From Aquila chrysaetos chrysaetos (lineage: Eukaryota > Chordata > Aves > Accipitriformes > Accipitridae): a stretch of DNA of 64,000 nucleotides. A program made the position numbers and the translations under genes. A model generated the notes under the pieces. It saw nothing but the letters and a program-made list of their open reading frames with translations. It did no database searches and had not been told where the DNA came from. Below are positions 47,521-62,250 of this stretch, piece by piece. The stretch is from contig NC_044019.1 of assembly GCF_900496995.4 (NCBI RefSeq), positions 7,227,501 through 7,291,500 on the forward strand, written 5' to 3'. Position 1 is the stretch's first letter. Each line of letters starts with the position of its first letter.

Positions 47521-50500
47521 TAATCCAGAACAGACACTTCTTCTGGTGAATACTGCATTAGATTTTATAACTTTTGGAGTAAGAAAAGGTGTTTTATAAT
47601 TTTGGTGTTATTCACAACAGGCTGTTCTATTGCTACAACAAAAGCTATTATCATTAATGCTTCTGTATAGACCATCCCTTGGATGAAATGGTAGATAAAG
47701 AAACTAGAAGGAAATGAAGCTTGTTAGAATGATATCTGATGTAAATGGTCCTATAAGACAGAGATGATGTGACTGTTTTTTCTTACACTTTTTTTCCTAT
47801 TTTGAATGTAAAGATTTTGGGGTAAGGGCTTTTCTTACCATGTGCATGCACAGATTTCAATAGCTTGATATGGCCTCAATTGTTATGTTGTACAACTAAC
47901 AAATACTAATCTTCGCTGTGTGTTTTCCAGCTCACTACATAAAAGACTCAATTGTTGGTTCTTTCTGCCACTTCCCTTAGGAGACTATTGCATATTCTGT
48001 TTGCTCTCATTTGATGTATAATTCTGGCTGATTATTCTTGATGCGTGACTAATTACCAGTATCATAACTTGTTTTCTAGCATCATAACATTTTTTCTATT
48101 TGTGTCTTTGCATCTGATAATAAGCCATTATCACCCTAAGAAATGATACTATCATTAGATATGATGTAGTGGGACAGAAAAGTTTTTGCTAGCTAGTGGT
48201 AACATTAGGGGTTTTTTTTCTTTTCTTACAAAGCACTTAGTCTAAAGCCCATTGTTGTTAGCTGCCATCTTTCCTTTGGCTTCAGTGAGCTTTGCATTGG
48301 GCATAAATCTAACACCATCAAAAATATTTAGGGATGTAAGTCCTCTTGATTTCGGTGGAACTTATTTACAGACCTGGCCCTAGCCTCTTAAGCACAAGTT
48401 TTGGGGAAAAAAACAGCACGCAGAAAAATATGGAAGATTTTAAGACTTCTCTTCAGTGTCCTGTTACTGGGCTCCCTTGTCTTCATTCCCCGCTTGGCAA
48501 TTATCTATTTGGGGCTTCTTCCTAACTTTCTTGCAGCATCCTCCTGAAAACTGGGATAGTTAGGAATAAAGGTGGAATTGAATCTTAAAGTAGCATCTGT
48601 CATACAGACAACATGCTTTTGTTCAGCCTGTTATCTTTAGCCTGAATACCTTGTATTTTATATGCTTCTGCAGATGATAGGGTTTCATTCTGTAGATCCC
48701 ATCAGAAATCAATGCTCGTGAGCATATGGTGAGAGTAACCACAATGTGGAAAGAAGTTCACTTGAAGGGGAGTTTGCTCAAAGTGTATTTGCAGTGGATC
48801 TGAAATTATTTTCACATTCAGAATGTATTCAACTAATAAGTTTGACAAAATAATCACAAGGCATTGAAAAAAATTTAATAGATTAACAAATGGATTATGG
48901 TACTAAGCTAATCAGTAGCAATGTTTTGCTGCTGCCAGCCATCTCAAGCCACTCAACCTTATCCACATTTTGGGGGTGGATTAGTGAGACCTAGAGTCTA
49001 AAGTGAGTTTTTCTGGATCACCACATGAAATAATATAAAAATGTGCCTAGAAACTAACTCCAATCTCATTGTACTGAGTATTTCCAGCTTGTGATGTTCA
49101 CCTCTTTCCAGAGCCTACTAGATGTTCATGTGTCTGTTACGAGAAGAAATTGGTAACATGTACCAAAGTATATCTTTGGGGCAATTCCATTTATTTACAA
49201 GGAAGAAGAACACCACTTTATTTCCTAGAAGGCATTTGAAACAAATGCTGTCTATGCCTGCCTTTCCACTGAATTTTAGTTATCAAAGAGTTCCCTTGCT
49301 CCTACTTCTATTCAAGGCCACCTTTCAGAATACATCTCTTTTCTGTTTACTTTTCTGCTGTTTTTTGAGGTTTCTTTTTGCATATAGGTGACTAGATAAA
49401 TAATTTCCTAGCCCCTGCATTTGCCAACACCTTGCACAAATGCTTAATGCTGCTCAGATCCCACCATGCAGTCAGTTGTTTTGGGTGACTTTCTCTCTAT
49501 CTCCTTGGATTGATCCCCACAAGAAGAGGGGTTGATGAGGCCACTGATTTAACCTGATCTTTGATCGACGATAACAGAGTCATCTTCTGGCCCAACAGGG
49601 TATAAATATGAAAATAAATGAGTTAATTTTCTGTGGAGTCTAAGCTATGATCACTACTGCTCAAGCCTCTTCCATCAGGACTCCTGCTCAGAGTCATTGA
49701 GGTAATGCCAGACCTTAAAGACGGGTAAGAAATATCCTCTGGAAGTTCAGATGGAGTCATAGTAAGAGACTCTAGGCTGAGAGGGTATTGTTTATGCCTT
49801 TATATCAAGACAGATGTGAGCATCTTTTGTGTTGTCCTTAAAATAACCCTTTATCATGAAGATGTAGCTAGAATAATCATCATGAAAAATGGGGCTACCC
49901 TGGACAGAAATGTGCATTGTATCCTGCGTATTTTGAAGGGATATTTATCTGCTTTATTGCAAGGTCACAGGAAAGTTCAGAACATTTTCCTTATAAAGCA
50001 GAAAACCTTGGTGAAAGCAATTTGATGGTCTTCATTTAAGTCTCGGCAGAGCCTAGTTGTGTGACTTGTGTGGCCACTCTCTTTTCTTACAAACACTTCA
50101 GCCCTTTCTTGGTCCAAAGTGTTCTGGCTGGGTGTAGAGAGTTGTATAAATCTATTTCCAAGAGTGGGTCCTGAACACTTGATCATCCGGCTATAAGCTC
50201 TTGGGAAGCTCTGGTCACCAAAGAACGATATAATCACTGCGGAGGCATCACTTGGCATTCATCATCTCTATGGTCCTTTTATTGCAGGTCTCCACCTTTG
50301 CTGATGCCCACAGCTATCCTCTCCAACCTTGTTCAGATATTCCATGATTTTAATAAGACTCCTAATAAGCAAGAGAGTATGACCCGTGAATGGGATAGCC
50401 TTTTTTTTTCTCCAAACACATCTTAAGAATTTGGCATTTTCCAGAGCTGAGAACACTATTTACACAGAAACCTTTGAGCCATGTTCTTTGACTCAATCTT

Positions 50501-53500
50501 GGGCTTTTTGTGCTGGAAAAGAAGTTCCCCACTGTTCTTCCAAGAGCTGTTGAATCCTCTTAGAGCAGACACAGAGAGAGCTATAGGGCAGCAATGAAGA
50601 TGCTGACTGTGAAGATAGAATGAACAGCTAATGGTGACCAAGCAGTAACAATGTCATTGGTGTGGACACAGTGTCAGAAAAAGGTGTACCAGAAATGTCC
50701 AGGGATGTCCTATTTGGGACCCTCTGATAAAGTCATAGATCCTTTTAATGGTGAGACAGAAGGAGGTGGTGCAGTATGTCTCCAAAGAGTACCCTTTAAC
50801 TGAAAAGGAAAGTTTCCTATTTTATCTGGGATTAGACTAAGGAATTTACATAACCCCAGGCTAAGGAGTGCACTCCCACCCTGTACCTTGCTCTGCCAGT
50901 GGTGTTATAAATAGAGACTCGAGTTTCATTTTGCTGGCATTCAGACATGGAGGGCTTTCTGTGGGAACAGAAGGCACAAGAGGTAGATATTTCGCAGCAG
51001 TGGTTTGAGTGTGCTGGTCTAGCTTGTTCTGAGTGCAGTCTAAAATCCACAGAGCCTGAATGAGAGGGGTGGGAGTTAGATTTGCACATGACCAGAAAGA
51101 GATGGTCTGGTAGGGAAGGGTTGAGCTGGATCCTGGAGCCAGGCTCAGTGGGGTCCTTCCGAAGCATCTGACCACTCCAGACAGCTAGGTGATGTCTCTG
51201 CTGGGTGTCACTTGGATTAAGGATGGAAGGGGAAGGAGCACACTGTGAATGGAGCAGCTCTACACTTTTTAGATATGGTGTCCCACTGTCACAGCTGAGT
51301 GGTCAGGGTGAGCATCCAGACCTCCTTCTCCTTGGTTCTTCTCGCATTCTCCAATTCCCTTTAACCTGGAGGAGGCAGATAATAAAGTGGGGATCTCTCC
51401 CAAGGGATAGGAAATATTAGGAGCTCTACCACAGCTGGGGCATAGAGCAGGGAGCTCAGTATCAGGGATGTCCTGAAATCTTACCCCTTTTATTTCTTTT
51501 CTTGAGGGACAGTCAACATACAAAAAGTAAAAATGCTGCCAGGCTTTGGGTAGTTTCTTTTTTGGGCTTTCCTTCTACCAAGGCTTTGAACTAGCTAGCT
51601 GGGAAAGAAGTGTGTGGGTAAAGAGGTGATAATTAGCGGAGGTAGGCAGGCAGTGTCAAAGCTGAATGGATGGATGCATTTGCAGGATGCAGAAGGCAAA
51701 CAAAACATTAGGGAATTGCAGCTTCACAAGATCAAAAATATGCTGATAGGAAAGTTGGTTAGTACTTCTAAAAAGCCATGGTTAGGAAATTAATGAATTA
51801 CTGAAGGTTTAACTGGGTCAGTGGGGGGAAGTAGGCCTGATAAGGAACTCCTCATACAGGAGTGTTTTGATGTTTGGATACATCTGTTTATTTTCATCAC
51901 CAATATATATAAGATAACTTCAGGCTGTATTGTAAAGCAGGTTAAAACAGTTTAGTAAACATAGTTATTTATATGCATGAACATACTTGCATAAAAACAT
52001 ACATATGGTAACACATATATTAGCATATACTTCAGTTCAGGAGATTTTTCAATCATGATTACAGTCTTTCTCATTAAAGAGGTCTTTTATCACTGAAAGC
52101 CAAATATTCCAGACAAATTGCTGTAATTATACCTGTGAGATAAAATAGCATTTTTTGGCCAAAGCAGGTCCCTCGACCTCTGTCTCACTGCTTTGAGGGA
52201 GTCCAACAAACCTGCTGAGGCAGCCAGAAGGCTAGAAAGGAATTGCATGAGAAACCAAATTACTCATCTCTGAGGGCTGGACAGACCCCATTCAGGTAGA
52301 AAATCCCATGACCATCACAGATGCAGCTCTCTGCTACAACCCTGTGTGGGAGGGAGAAGCGAGCCAAAGCTGCTGCGAGGATGCTCTGTGCAGGGACAGC
52401 AAGTGGAGTGGGGAGAGGATCGCACAACCCACCCAGGAACACACCGCCACCACCTGTGGTTTTATCTAGGCAGGGTGTGAATACGGAATAGAGACCTATT
52501 ATGGAGAAACAGAAACGGATATTCATGTGGTCAAGTCCCTTCAATCCATAGGGAGAATGAAGGAGGGAAAGTTCTTCTGTGTGGGAACTGCTCACAGTGT
52601 CAGAGCAACATGGCCAGGGGAGACTAAATACCATAGACCAAGCACAGCTGTGTGTTGCAAGCAGCACTTTTCCCATCATTAGCACTGCTGAGTCCTGCTC
52701 AGACAGCATGTACATGTTGGGTGATTCCACCTCCCCACCCTGCAAGAGTCCTGCTGGACCTTCCAGCTAGGTTAGTCCTGGTGCCTACCACCCTCCATCA
52801 GCATCTCTTGTCTCCTCTAGGATCACTTTTTGCCATTTCTGCCCAAGGGCAAAGGACCCTGAGAAAAATCAGGGAGATGTAGAGGGGCCTGGACGCAGGA
52901 GCTCTGGGCAGGAGGTGTAGAAATGTGGAGCAGGGAAACTGCCTGCTCCCATTCACTTCTTCTGTGATACAGGGAACCAGGTCCCCAGCAAGATTCCCCT
53001 AATGCAAGTCAACATTTTGCAGTGAAGAAATCAGGATGTGAGCAAGTCATCTAGGGAGCTCAAGCCACTGAAGAGAAAACTTTCTCCAGGCCCCCTTCCT
53101 TTCCTTTCCCCAACCCCTGACCCAAGTCCAGGCCCCACGGGATGATGTGGGGTCCAACCTCCAGGGCTGGAGACAGACCCTTTGTCCCTGAGCATCCCCA
53201 GCAGAGCTGCAGCCCAGACACCCCTTCCTTATGGCTCCGGGTGGTGGGGGCTCTGCATCATTCCCAGGGACAGACCTATCTGCAACCCAGTGCAGGCAGT
53301 CCTCCCCCTCTGCCCTGTGCTGCAGCCCCCTGGCCCCTCAGGGCCTCTTTCCTCAATGGGGGGATCACCCTAGAAGGGGCTGCTGTCATGGTCCCTTGCA
53401 TGGGGAAGTTGGCAGGGCTCCTTTCATCTGTGGAGGTCAAAACACTTCCCCCATGCATCCCCTCCTGCTGCCAACAGCCCGGTGCTTTGGGGTTTCTGTT

Positions 53501-56500
53501 CTGGTGTCACAGCCTTGTTGCACACAGGGGTCTCCAGGAATCCCAGACAGCATGGGAGAAGCCAGAGGATGTGTTCAAATGCTTCTCTGTGCACAAGTTA
53601 TTGGGTTAAGCATCAGTGACAACTTCCAGCTCCAGGGGTTTTGCTCTGGGCTCTGCTAATCATTCACTTCACCATTTGGATTGCCTTCCCAGGGCAGGAC
53701 TATGCAAGACCAACACGCAACATGGGTTGCTGCTGCACAGGGCATGGCTGCCACTCATTCCTCCAGCAATACAACAGGGATTGTGACTGGGAAGCTGCTT
53801 TCTAGCAGACTAGAGTGCAGACCCTGGCCCTGTGGGGGCCTGTGCAATTACAACCAGGAGAGTAATTGACTGTGGATATTAGGGCAAAGACAGGAATCTT
53901 TACAGGATAAGAAAGCAGAAGATAAATAAGAATAAAAGCAGATATAGAGGGAATCAGTCCACAAAAATCTTATTGGAAATCTGGTGACAGTGTTGTGCAG
54001 GCAGCCAAATGCTCTAGCAAGTCCCTAATCTTTCAACCTTTGCAGAGCATCAGGTGGAGAAGGGCTGGGAGTTTTCCAGATGGCAGCAGCGCCCAGTGGT
54101 ACAAAGCCATGTCCAGAACAGGGAAATCTTACAGACATGAAGCTTAGGAAGAAGGCAAGGAGAAGTCCACATGAATCCAAACAGAGGATCAGGTCCTCAG
54201 CTGCACTGTGGAGAGGGTATAGGGTACAGATGAGACTGGAGAATACATCCTCAATCTGGCCTGGAGAAGGAGGGGTGTGGGTTCCCATAGTGGCAGACTA
54301 ACTTCCCAGACAAAGGCAACGGGCTACAATATCTAAATGAACAAATTTATTATCTGTGAGGCTCTCCCACATGGTAAAACTCTTCTTTGTTCATTAATTT
54401 CCAAGAGCAAAGTAAAAAGGTCAGTGCGCTGTGCCAAGGAGCACTCCAGCACTTCATCGCTGATTGTCTGGAGCTCTGTGGCTGCAGAAGGGACAATAAC
54501 CCTGAGCTTCGGATTTTTGACCAGCTGTCTGCTACCAGTGGTACCCCCACTCTCTTCCACACTGCACCAGCCGATGCACACATCCTATCCTGGACCCCCT
54601 CCCCAGCCCACAGGCACAGCATGTTGCCCCCTCCAGCAGATGCTTCACCATCTGCTCGAGCTCTCCTCCGGCCTTGCCTGGCCTTCCTCAGGGCTAAGCC
54701 ACCTTTGAGCCACCTCCACAGTGAAAGCCATGTCAGGATGAGCTGGGCTGGTCCCCCCAGAAGTCAATATTGCAGTGTCAACTGTCATGGTCCCAGTCTT
54801 TTCCCATGCACCTGAACTGGGCTTCCTCTGGGGGAGGCCTGGGTCTGTCAACTTCACCCTTCTACTTGTTGACCAGACCTGCTCTTCCCATCACTGCAGG
54901 GTTGCTCATGGCTGTAGCTGGGGCCAGCTATGGCCAGTACATGGGCAGCTGTGTGATGGACCTGGCTGCTTTCATGGAAGAAAGGATGTCCCTGGGTGGG
55001 CAGGGAAGGGTGGAGGGAGACATCTTCTGCACAACGGGGCTGGGTTTCCCATTGACAGCCTCCAAGCAGGGTGTGTTACGTGGGTGAGGTGAAGGGAGGT
55101 CACACTTTTGGATCTTGATGTGGACATGGTTTGGGAACAGAGAAGTGGAGCTTCCTTCTGGCCTGAGATCCAGGCCAGTGGTCAGGCTGTGGAGCTGATG
55201 CTGGGCTCCTGCTTTCCTTGTCTGGTTTGTCAGAAGGAACCATATCAACAGGGAAGTCCTGGTGGGTTTGGATATCTATGTTCACCTTCTGACTTTCTCT
55301 GGTTTTGTTGTTGGATAAAATCATATATATGATGCCTATGTTGCTTATTCCTTTTTTTCCCCCTTTCTTTATGCTTCCTGATGGAGGAAAACAGGAAAAT
55401 TTCCAGTTCAGGTGAACTATACCAATTTTTTCTTTCTTTTTTTTTCTGGATAGAGCCTAGATGAAGAACAGCACTAGCTTAAATAAGAGCTCTAATGAAT
55501 GGTAACTACCAGAGACTGAATGGGGAGTTTTCCTCCAGCTCCCTCTCAACATTTCTCAATGGGCTCAGCCCTAACTACAGAAAGAGAAAATGGGAAGTAA
55601 AATCCTCATGGGGATGTAATGCTTTTAACTAGCTCTCTCAGTGAGCCCTTTCACCCTCTTCTCTGTGAGGGTATTGGTAGACCTCAATGGCCCTAGCCAG
55701 TCTCTGCTGGGGCCTCCATCAAGCCCCTGCCCATGGATCCAGGGGCCCATCTGAGCTCAGTCCTGGGCTTTCAGACCATGCCTGAGCTACATTGGAGGAG
55801 TGTTGATCTCCAGGTCAGCCAGTCATGCCCCTGCCATGTCATGGACCCTTTGGATCCCAATCCTGTCCTGCACGCTGACTTCCCAGTTTGACCTGGGACC
55901 TCCCTCATCACCAGGATGTTGTCCAGTGATCTGGACTCTTGGTTGAACCTGACCATGATGTCTGGTTCTGCCCTCTTTGCCTTACTTGGGGGCTGTGGGA
56001 CAGGCGCTGGCTCCCCATCCCTTAGGCAGCAGCTGACCCTTGCTGTTCCTTGTCAGTGGGGAACCTCAGGCACATATTACTCTTGATTTTCATTTTCAAA
56101 AATTCAGGAGATTTGTGCATGTCAACACAAAACTGCAAACTTAATCCTCCCCAAAGGTTTTGTACAATCCATCTAACACAAAAGAGCCAATTCACTGCTG
56201 ATGTTGAGCTATACAGAGGCTGTTTGGTCCAGAGGAACATGAGGGAGTAAGCAAAAAGAGAGGGCGAGAAATCATTGCTTTGAGGTAAGATTCATTCCCC
56301 TGTAAAGGACCACAACAAATCTCAGTAAAGCCAGCAAAATGAGAGTTAATTTAACCTGAAGTCTTGACTTTCTGAGAAAACTTAAAAGCTAAGACTGTAG
56401 CACTGTAGCTCTCGTCCTTTCTCAGAAAGCCAGGATACACTCTCCCAAACTGTAGCCTTACTTACTGGTTTCCCTTCCACAATTGCCCTCTTTCTGGGAC

Positions 56501-58764
56501 AGAGTTGCCATTCACAACCTCGACAGAAGATATGCAGAGCACGTCTGTTTCCTTCAGATTTTTATGTAGGGGTGAACCAAAAAGAGCACAACAGCTCCGG
56601 ACAGCTCTACTCTGTCTTTCCCCTTTCTCTGCTGTGCACCATGGGTCTGTCTTATCTTCTGCTTGGTCTCCAACCCTGCAGCATCATGACAAGAGAGAAA
56701 GTAGAGGAAAAACTTCGAACAGCATCTCCTGGCAGAACCAAACAAGGCTGGGGAGCAATGTCATTAATTGCTGGGAAGATGTGGGCTGATGATTTAAATA
56801 TTTAGACTCCTGGAGTCTGCAGGACAGTTGGATGCCCCACAGAAATCCACAGAGCTTCAGCAGAACAGAGTGGCCCACTTCATCAGTAAAGATGGGATGG
56901 AGGAGATGGCAGTCTCTGAGGCTGGGGAGAGGAAAGGGATGCAGAGAAAGAATCAGGAAATCAGATCCTACCATGCTGAAGGGACAGCATCTTCAAAGCC
57001 AAGTTCTTCTGCTCTGCACATGCATGAATTCCCCAGAGGAATGTGTTTGCTTGGTGCCTGTTAGAGCAGAGGAAAATGACAGATTTACATGTGAACCAAC
57101 CAGAAGCTGAAGTTCCCTGTACCACAAGTCATGGGGAGAGAGGTAGGTGAGTCCAAGGGTACTCATAGCATCGAAGTCAAGTATCTACAAAACCAGCAAG
57201 CAGTTAGTATGAATAGCCTGGCTATGCCACTAAGAAAAAACAGAGGAGCTTGTACCTGCATCATTCATTCACTCCAGAGATTGCCCCAATGTTTATCTCA
57301 GCTTGCAAGTGTAGCAGCTCCAGCCTACAATCTTACCTCTGCCCCGTGCCAGTGCATTAGCTGAACTAGGGGAGATTCCAGACTCTGTAGAGACAATCAT
57401 TAATATGTAAAAATGTGGGCATTTCCCTTATTTTTTTCTGCAGACTGAAGACTTGTTAAGCTCTGGAATGTTTCTGACTGCACTTCTCAGGATACACCTG
57501 GTCCTCTTGTTTTCCTGTGTTAGATAACTAAGAATAAATCACTTGGTTTTTTTTAAGAGTTCTACCTGAAATCTAGGGTGAGTTTGGAATTGAAATCCAC
57601 AGCAGAATGAGGAAGAGGGTTTTGAGGAAGAGGTGAATCTACATTAACAGAAGTTGCGGGCACAATCTTGAATGTGTCATTTCTAATTTAGGTGGAGGAC
57701 TGGTGAGCTCCCACCTGCTTTCCAAGGCTGTTACACGTCTGGTTGTAAGCTTGTCTGAAGTTCTGCATGTTTATATCTTTATTTACTAATTGACTTCAGC
57801 ACCGATGGTCTAATCTCAGACCTTTTTTCTTCCTTTAAATATTTCACTGACACCTTCTCCTGGAAATCTTTTCCATCTAATTTTCTCTGAAGGAAGGAGG
57901 ATCAGTTAGCACAGAGCCCTTGGTCTTGCAGGCACTCTTGAGGGTGAGATAGGTACTTGCCAGTAGACCCCAACCTGGTAGTAGGTCACGAACTAAGGAG
58001 TCTTAAGAGCACATAACTTTTGCCGTCACCCTTGCATGTTAAGCTGTCAGCGCTGTGACCCAAGCGTAAATGGGAAGGGAGCTGTAGTGTAGGTCTTTGT
58101 GTACAGGTAGAAAGCCAAAAGTCACTCAGAGTGTGGAAGAGTGCATGTGATGGGGGTGTGGATCGGGAATGGAACACGTAAGCACCTGCTCGCAGCAACA
58201 GGTAACACACCTCCTCCGGTTCATGCTGGCTTTTATGGAGGTGGGGACCGATGGCCGCACTGCCCTGCACTCCCTGACTCTCTGCATTTTCCTGTTGGCT
58301 TGCAGCAGCCAGGTACATTACATATGTTTGGGTGAGTTTTCTAGATCAATGCTTCACAGTCCATGCTTCGCTGCAGGCATTGTAGGTCTGTTTGCATATT
58401 GCCCTAATAGCTTCTTCCCAGGGTCTGGGTTGGGGTGTGGGAGAACAGCCCTGTGCTCCCTTATCAGTGTGTGTTGTGGGTTGCTGAGTACATTTCAAGG
58501 TGTACGGAGCTGTTTTTTCTCCGGCTTGCTTTCCTTGCAAAGCAAAATTCGTCTTCGAGCACCATTAGCCTCGTAGCTTAGAGCAAAAGGAAAATGACAG
58601 CTATCACCAAAAGACACAGCACACTCCTTGGCAGAACGTGAAGGCCAACAACACCGTCAGTGCCAGGAAGTTTAAGGAACACACGTATTTCCCTGGACAT
58701 GGCATTCAGGTACTGAGGGGGGGAAAGAGGGAGCATGTTCCTGCCCCTTCCACACCAACAGAAC

Positions 58765-58845
58765 ATCTTGTTCCTCCTTCTCCGTTTTACACAGAAGTAA
58801 GTTGAGGACTGACAAGTTTTGCCCTGTCTCACCCCTCTGCTTTGG
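58765..58845 (+). repeat. Possible MIR-like fragment
   Basis: The string 'ctccgttttacacagaagtaagttgagga' resembles 'ccattttacagatgaggaaactgagg' of MIR-type elements. It is isolated and short. Confidence 0.22.
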
Positions 58846-61800
58846 TAGAGATGGCCTGAGGATCTTTCTTTCCAGAGCCTTGTGCCCTGGACTCTAATAG
58901 TTAATGCTCTACGGTGCTTTCAAAGGTTTCCTTTATTTCCTGCCTGACCGACAGGGGGGAGGAACTTGGTCTGCCAGTGAAGGAGAAAGATGTTTTCCTA
59001 CAGTGCTCCAATCCAGCTCCATCCACACCCTCTGCTCAGACGGACAATTGTTTCCAAGAGCAGTACAAAAACACACCATTCACATGAAAATAAGGAAGAT
59101 TGTTTTCCCGTTTCTTTCCACCAGCAGAAGTCAGTGAAGAAACTGCTGTGTTGCGCTCCAGAAGAGAAGCCTGCAGCGAGGCTTGGTGCCAGGAGAGATT
59201 TCCACCGGAGGGGTCATTTTTTAGCATCACTGCAGAGTGTGTCGGTCAGCACAACATGCCCATTGCCACAGTGCTGAGCTCAGGAGAACTCTCCCTTGAG
59301 GGAGGTGAAAGGAGGGCTTAATTCTCCCTAGCTTTCCCCCAGCATGTCAGGAAGAAGGTCGGAGTAGTGGGTCTCCTGGCTGTGTGCCTGTCACCTTTAG
59401 CTTCCCCAGAGCCGAGACAACAGGTTATGTACCCACAGTCACAGCGCTCAGCCAAAACTAGCATGCAGCCCACCTTTCTCCTGCTACTTTCAAACTACAG
59501 CCACTGAAGCAGGTGCCACATTTCTTGTCCATAGCTTTGCCAACCTGTTATGATTTTCATCATGGCAGTGGGCAGCCTGCTGTCCACTGTGCATTTCTTT
59601 TCCTAAGGGTTTCACTCGCAGCTGTCCTGAAATTCCTAGGAACTGATAAGAGCTAAAATTATTTTGTGTACAAAATACTAGAAGGAGACACAGCTCTAAA
59701 GGGTGCTGGTCCCTAGGAGTCCTGGGCTGCAGCAGAGAATGATGAGTTGTAAAAGTTTCATACGCTAACCATTTTCCTCCAGTTAGCTGTTTTCCCTCCA
59801 ATGCTTGTTGCCCTCTCTGCTGAGACTTGTAATCTTTAAGAACTCACCCAGATTTCTCCATTGGTCATCACCTAGCAACACAGCCGAGTGTCAATGTCAG
59901 ACTCCTGTTGGAGTCAAGGCTGGCTCACCTGCCATCGCCTCCTACAGACTGAGAGTCATGGAGTGTGTGCAGAGCTGCAGGAGCTTTGCTACCATGATGA
60001 TGCCTCCTGAAACACATGCCCAGGGGTTTGCAGTACAGAGAGCCTGTACTCAACCTAGCTAACTCTGAGCCTCGCTCACAGCTAGCACTCATCAGATCCC
60101 AGGTACAACCAGCTCTGTTCAAGCCCTTATGCAGTGGTCAGTCCCTGTGGCGTGTGAAGACAGTCAGAAGGATGTGCAAGCACCGTATCTATCAGCATCT
60201 TCCATGGGATGGTGAGTGGGAAAGGAAGGCTCCAGGGACTTTCCAATTTTGCAAGCTTGGGTGGAATCTGCTTCTTAAAGTTCATGAATTCAGATGTGTG
60301 ATAACACCTGGGGCCAGACACTGCAAATTCCTGGGATTAGGGCTTTGGGAAGCAGTGGTGTAATGCAACCAGATGCTGCATGCCATGGGCCTCTTGGCCA
60401 GCTGCCTCGGGCACTGCGGCAAGCAGCATGTCCATCCCTGCCAGAGAACGTAAGCCCTGTGTGCTCGTGCTTTGTACACATGACCCAGGAGCAACATTCA
60501 CACTGCCAGACTATCAGTCAGGAGCCCTTTATTAAAAAAGAAAAATAAAACAATAGCCCCGTGTTTTCTTTGGAGTTCTAACCACGCAGTACAGTTAGCA
60601 GCACAAGCTGTGGCTGGCAGCAAGTGCTGCCTGCTCACCCTCCTCTCCCTCCCCAGCAACAGCCTGAGTCATGGCTGTGGTCACAGACAGTGACACAATG
60701 CCATTGTCATCCAAAGAATGCAGTGTTTTCCTGCTCTGCAAAAATATTTTGTACAGTGCATTTTCCATGTTCTCCAGAGGAGACACTGTCCGGATTCTTG
60801 CTGTAAGTGCCCCCAGTAACGCTGCTGACTAATACTCCCATTTCTCTCCCTGTGCTCCCCCAAGGTCCCAGGCTTATTTATAATCTTCACAAAGAGCTTG
60901 GAATCAAGGTTGGTGAAGTGGATTTCCTCAGAACAGCACATGCACTGAAGTGTAAGGAAATTGTGAATTTAATCTCTTGAGGTAAGATTCATTGAGGTCA
61001 TGTCACTGGAGCCAGCTCATGGCTAAGGGTCTGGCCCAGAGGAGTTGGCTTGGACATATATAGGCAATAGCAAAGCAGGTAGACAATTTGGCCCCCCTAC
61101 TCCAGAGATGGCCATGGGGTGACTCATCCTCTGGAGATGCCTCTCTTGCTGTTGCCTCCTGAAGTAATGAGACACACAGCTCAGACAAGAGCCACGCTGC
61201 AGGCACACTAAGCCCTGCAAAAGCCTCCTTTAAACACCAGGCATGCTCCTGCCCTCTGTGCACACCTCGGGACTGCAGCCTCGTAACCTCTACAGACCTG
61301 TCCGCTCTACTTAGCTTGGAAATGAAATTGCAATTACTTCCTAATACTGCAGTCCTGCCTTTCTCTTGTTGTACAGCAGACAGCAAAGGACAGGGCTAGC
61401 ATTTTCTATTTCTGCCAGGTAGTTATCAGGGTGATTTAAAATCAAATTTCTTGGGAGTAGATAGGAGAAATAAATTCAAATGCAAATCTCAGGACATGGA
61501 AAAGACCCCATTCCCCCAAATGTCTTTGTTTTATGTAACTGAAGGACAGATGACAAGGCTGCAACAAGGCTGCTCACTGTGGTGAGCTCTGCAACTCCTT
61601 AATTAACACTGAGGGCTGGTGCGCTGCTGGTGAGTGTGTAACCCTACACACTCCATTGGCAAAAAGCATGTCTTCAATGTGACAGCACACAGGGCCTTGC
61701 TGGAGTCAGGTTGTGTGACGGGATGTAGCATAACCATTGTGCTTCAGCATATTTTGGGATGCAGCATAGCAACTTGTGGATGCCTTCAGTGGACGGTGAA

Positions 61801-61914
61801 AATCCTGCACATTGCACATAGCCAGTTGTGAAATAGCGGATGTTTTGGTGCAGATAGGTGATGCAGAAGACTTCCTTCCTCAACTCAGAACGCAAATAAT
61901 TTGTATCCTGATTA

Positions 61915-62250
61915 CAAATTATGAGGGTTTGTAGACTGCAAGGTCAGAAGGGACCGTTATAATTATGTCATCTGACCTTCCCAAATAGTGCAGTCTTGGA
62001 ATGACACTCAGTGATTCCCATGCCAAGGCCAACGGTTTATGGCTGACCTACAGTGGGTCTTTTCTTAAAGACTCAGACACAGAGAGTTACCTGTCACTGA
62101 CTCCATGGCCTGCAAGGTTATTCCAGTACATAACCTTTTTTTCTGCTCAAAATATGCAGCTCATTTCCAGTTTGTGTTTTGCCTGCAAGACCTTTGTCTA
62201 CAGAGATCATGTCAGATTTATAATCACCTGCTCTATCTATGAAGTAAGCA
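61915..62250 (-). mobile_element. Inverted CR1 LINE 3' region
   Basis: The + strand reads 'tagactgcaaggtcagaagggacc...', then 'cttaaagactcagacacagagag', then 'ttattccagtacataacc' and 'catttccagtttgtg'. This is the order seen in reverse-complement CR1 3' regions of sauropsids (catagac...ggtcagaagggacc, ttaaagactcc, ttccagtggttaacc, tttccagtttgaa). It is diverged and truncated, and overlaps an open frame at 62001-62465 that is therefore not a gene. Confidence 0.65.

Larger units (their letters stand above)
41815..61910. other. Intergenic, no supported gene
   Basis: The segment at 52.2-56.0 kb is more GC-rich and has many overlapping open frames in several phases at once (for example 53142-53609 and 53231-53659). 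That pattern reflects few TAA/TAG words rather than coding. A small CpG-rich patch lies at 45115-45200. The next gene expected from mammalian synteny, FOXO6, would be on the minus strand; none of its forkhead-domain coding sequence is present. Confidence 0.6.

Noticed and set aside
52260..55092. Cluster of frames over 100 codons (e.g. 52260-52745 minus, 53142-53609 plus, 54387-54815 plus)
   Set aside because: Multiple phases are open together and translations lack domains; this is a composition effect of a GC-richer segment.
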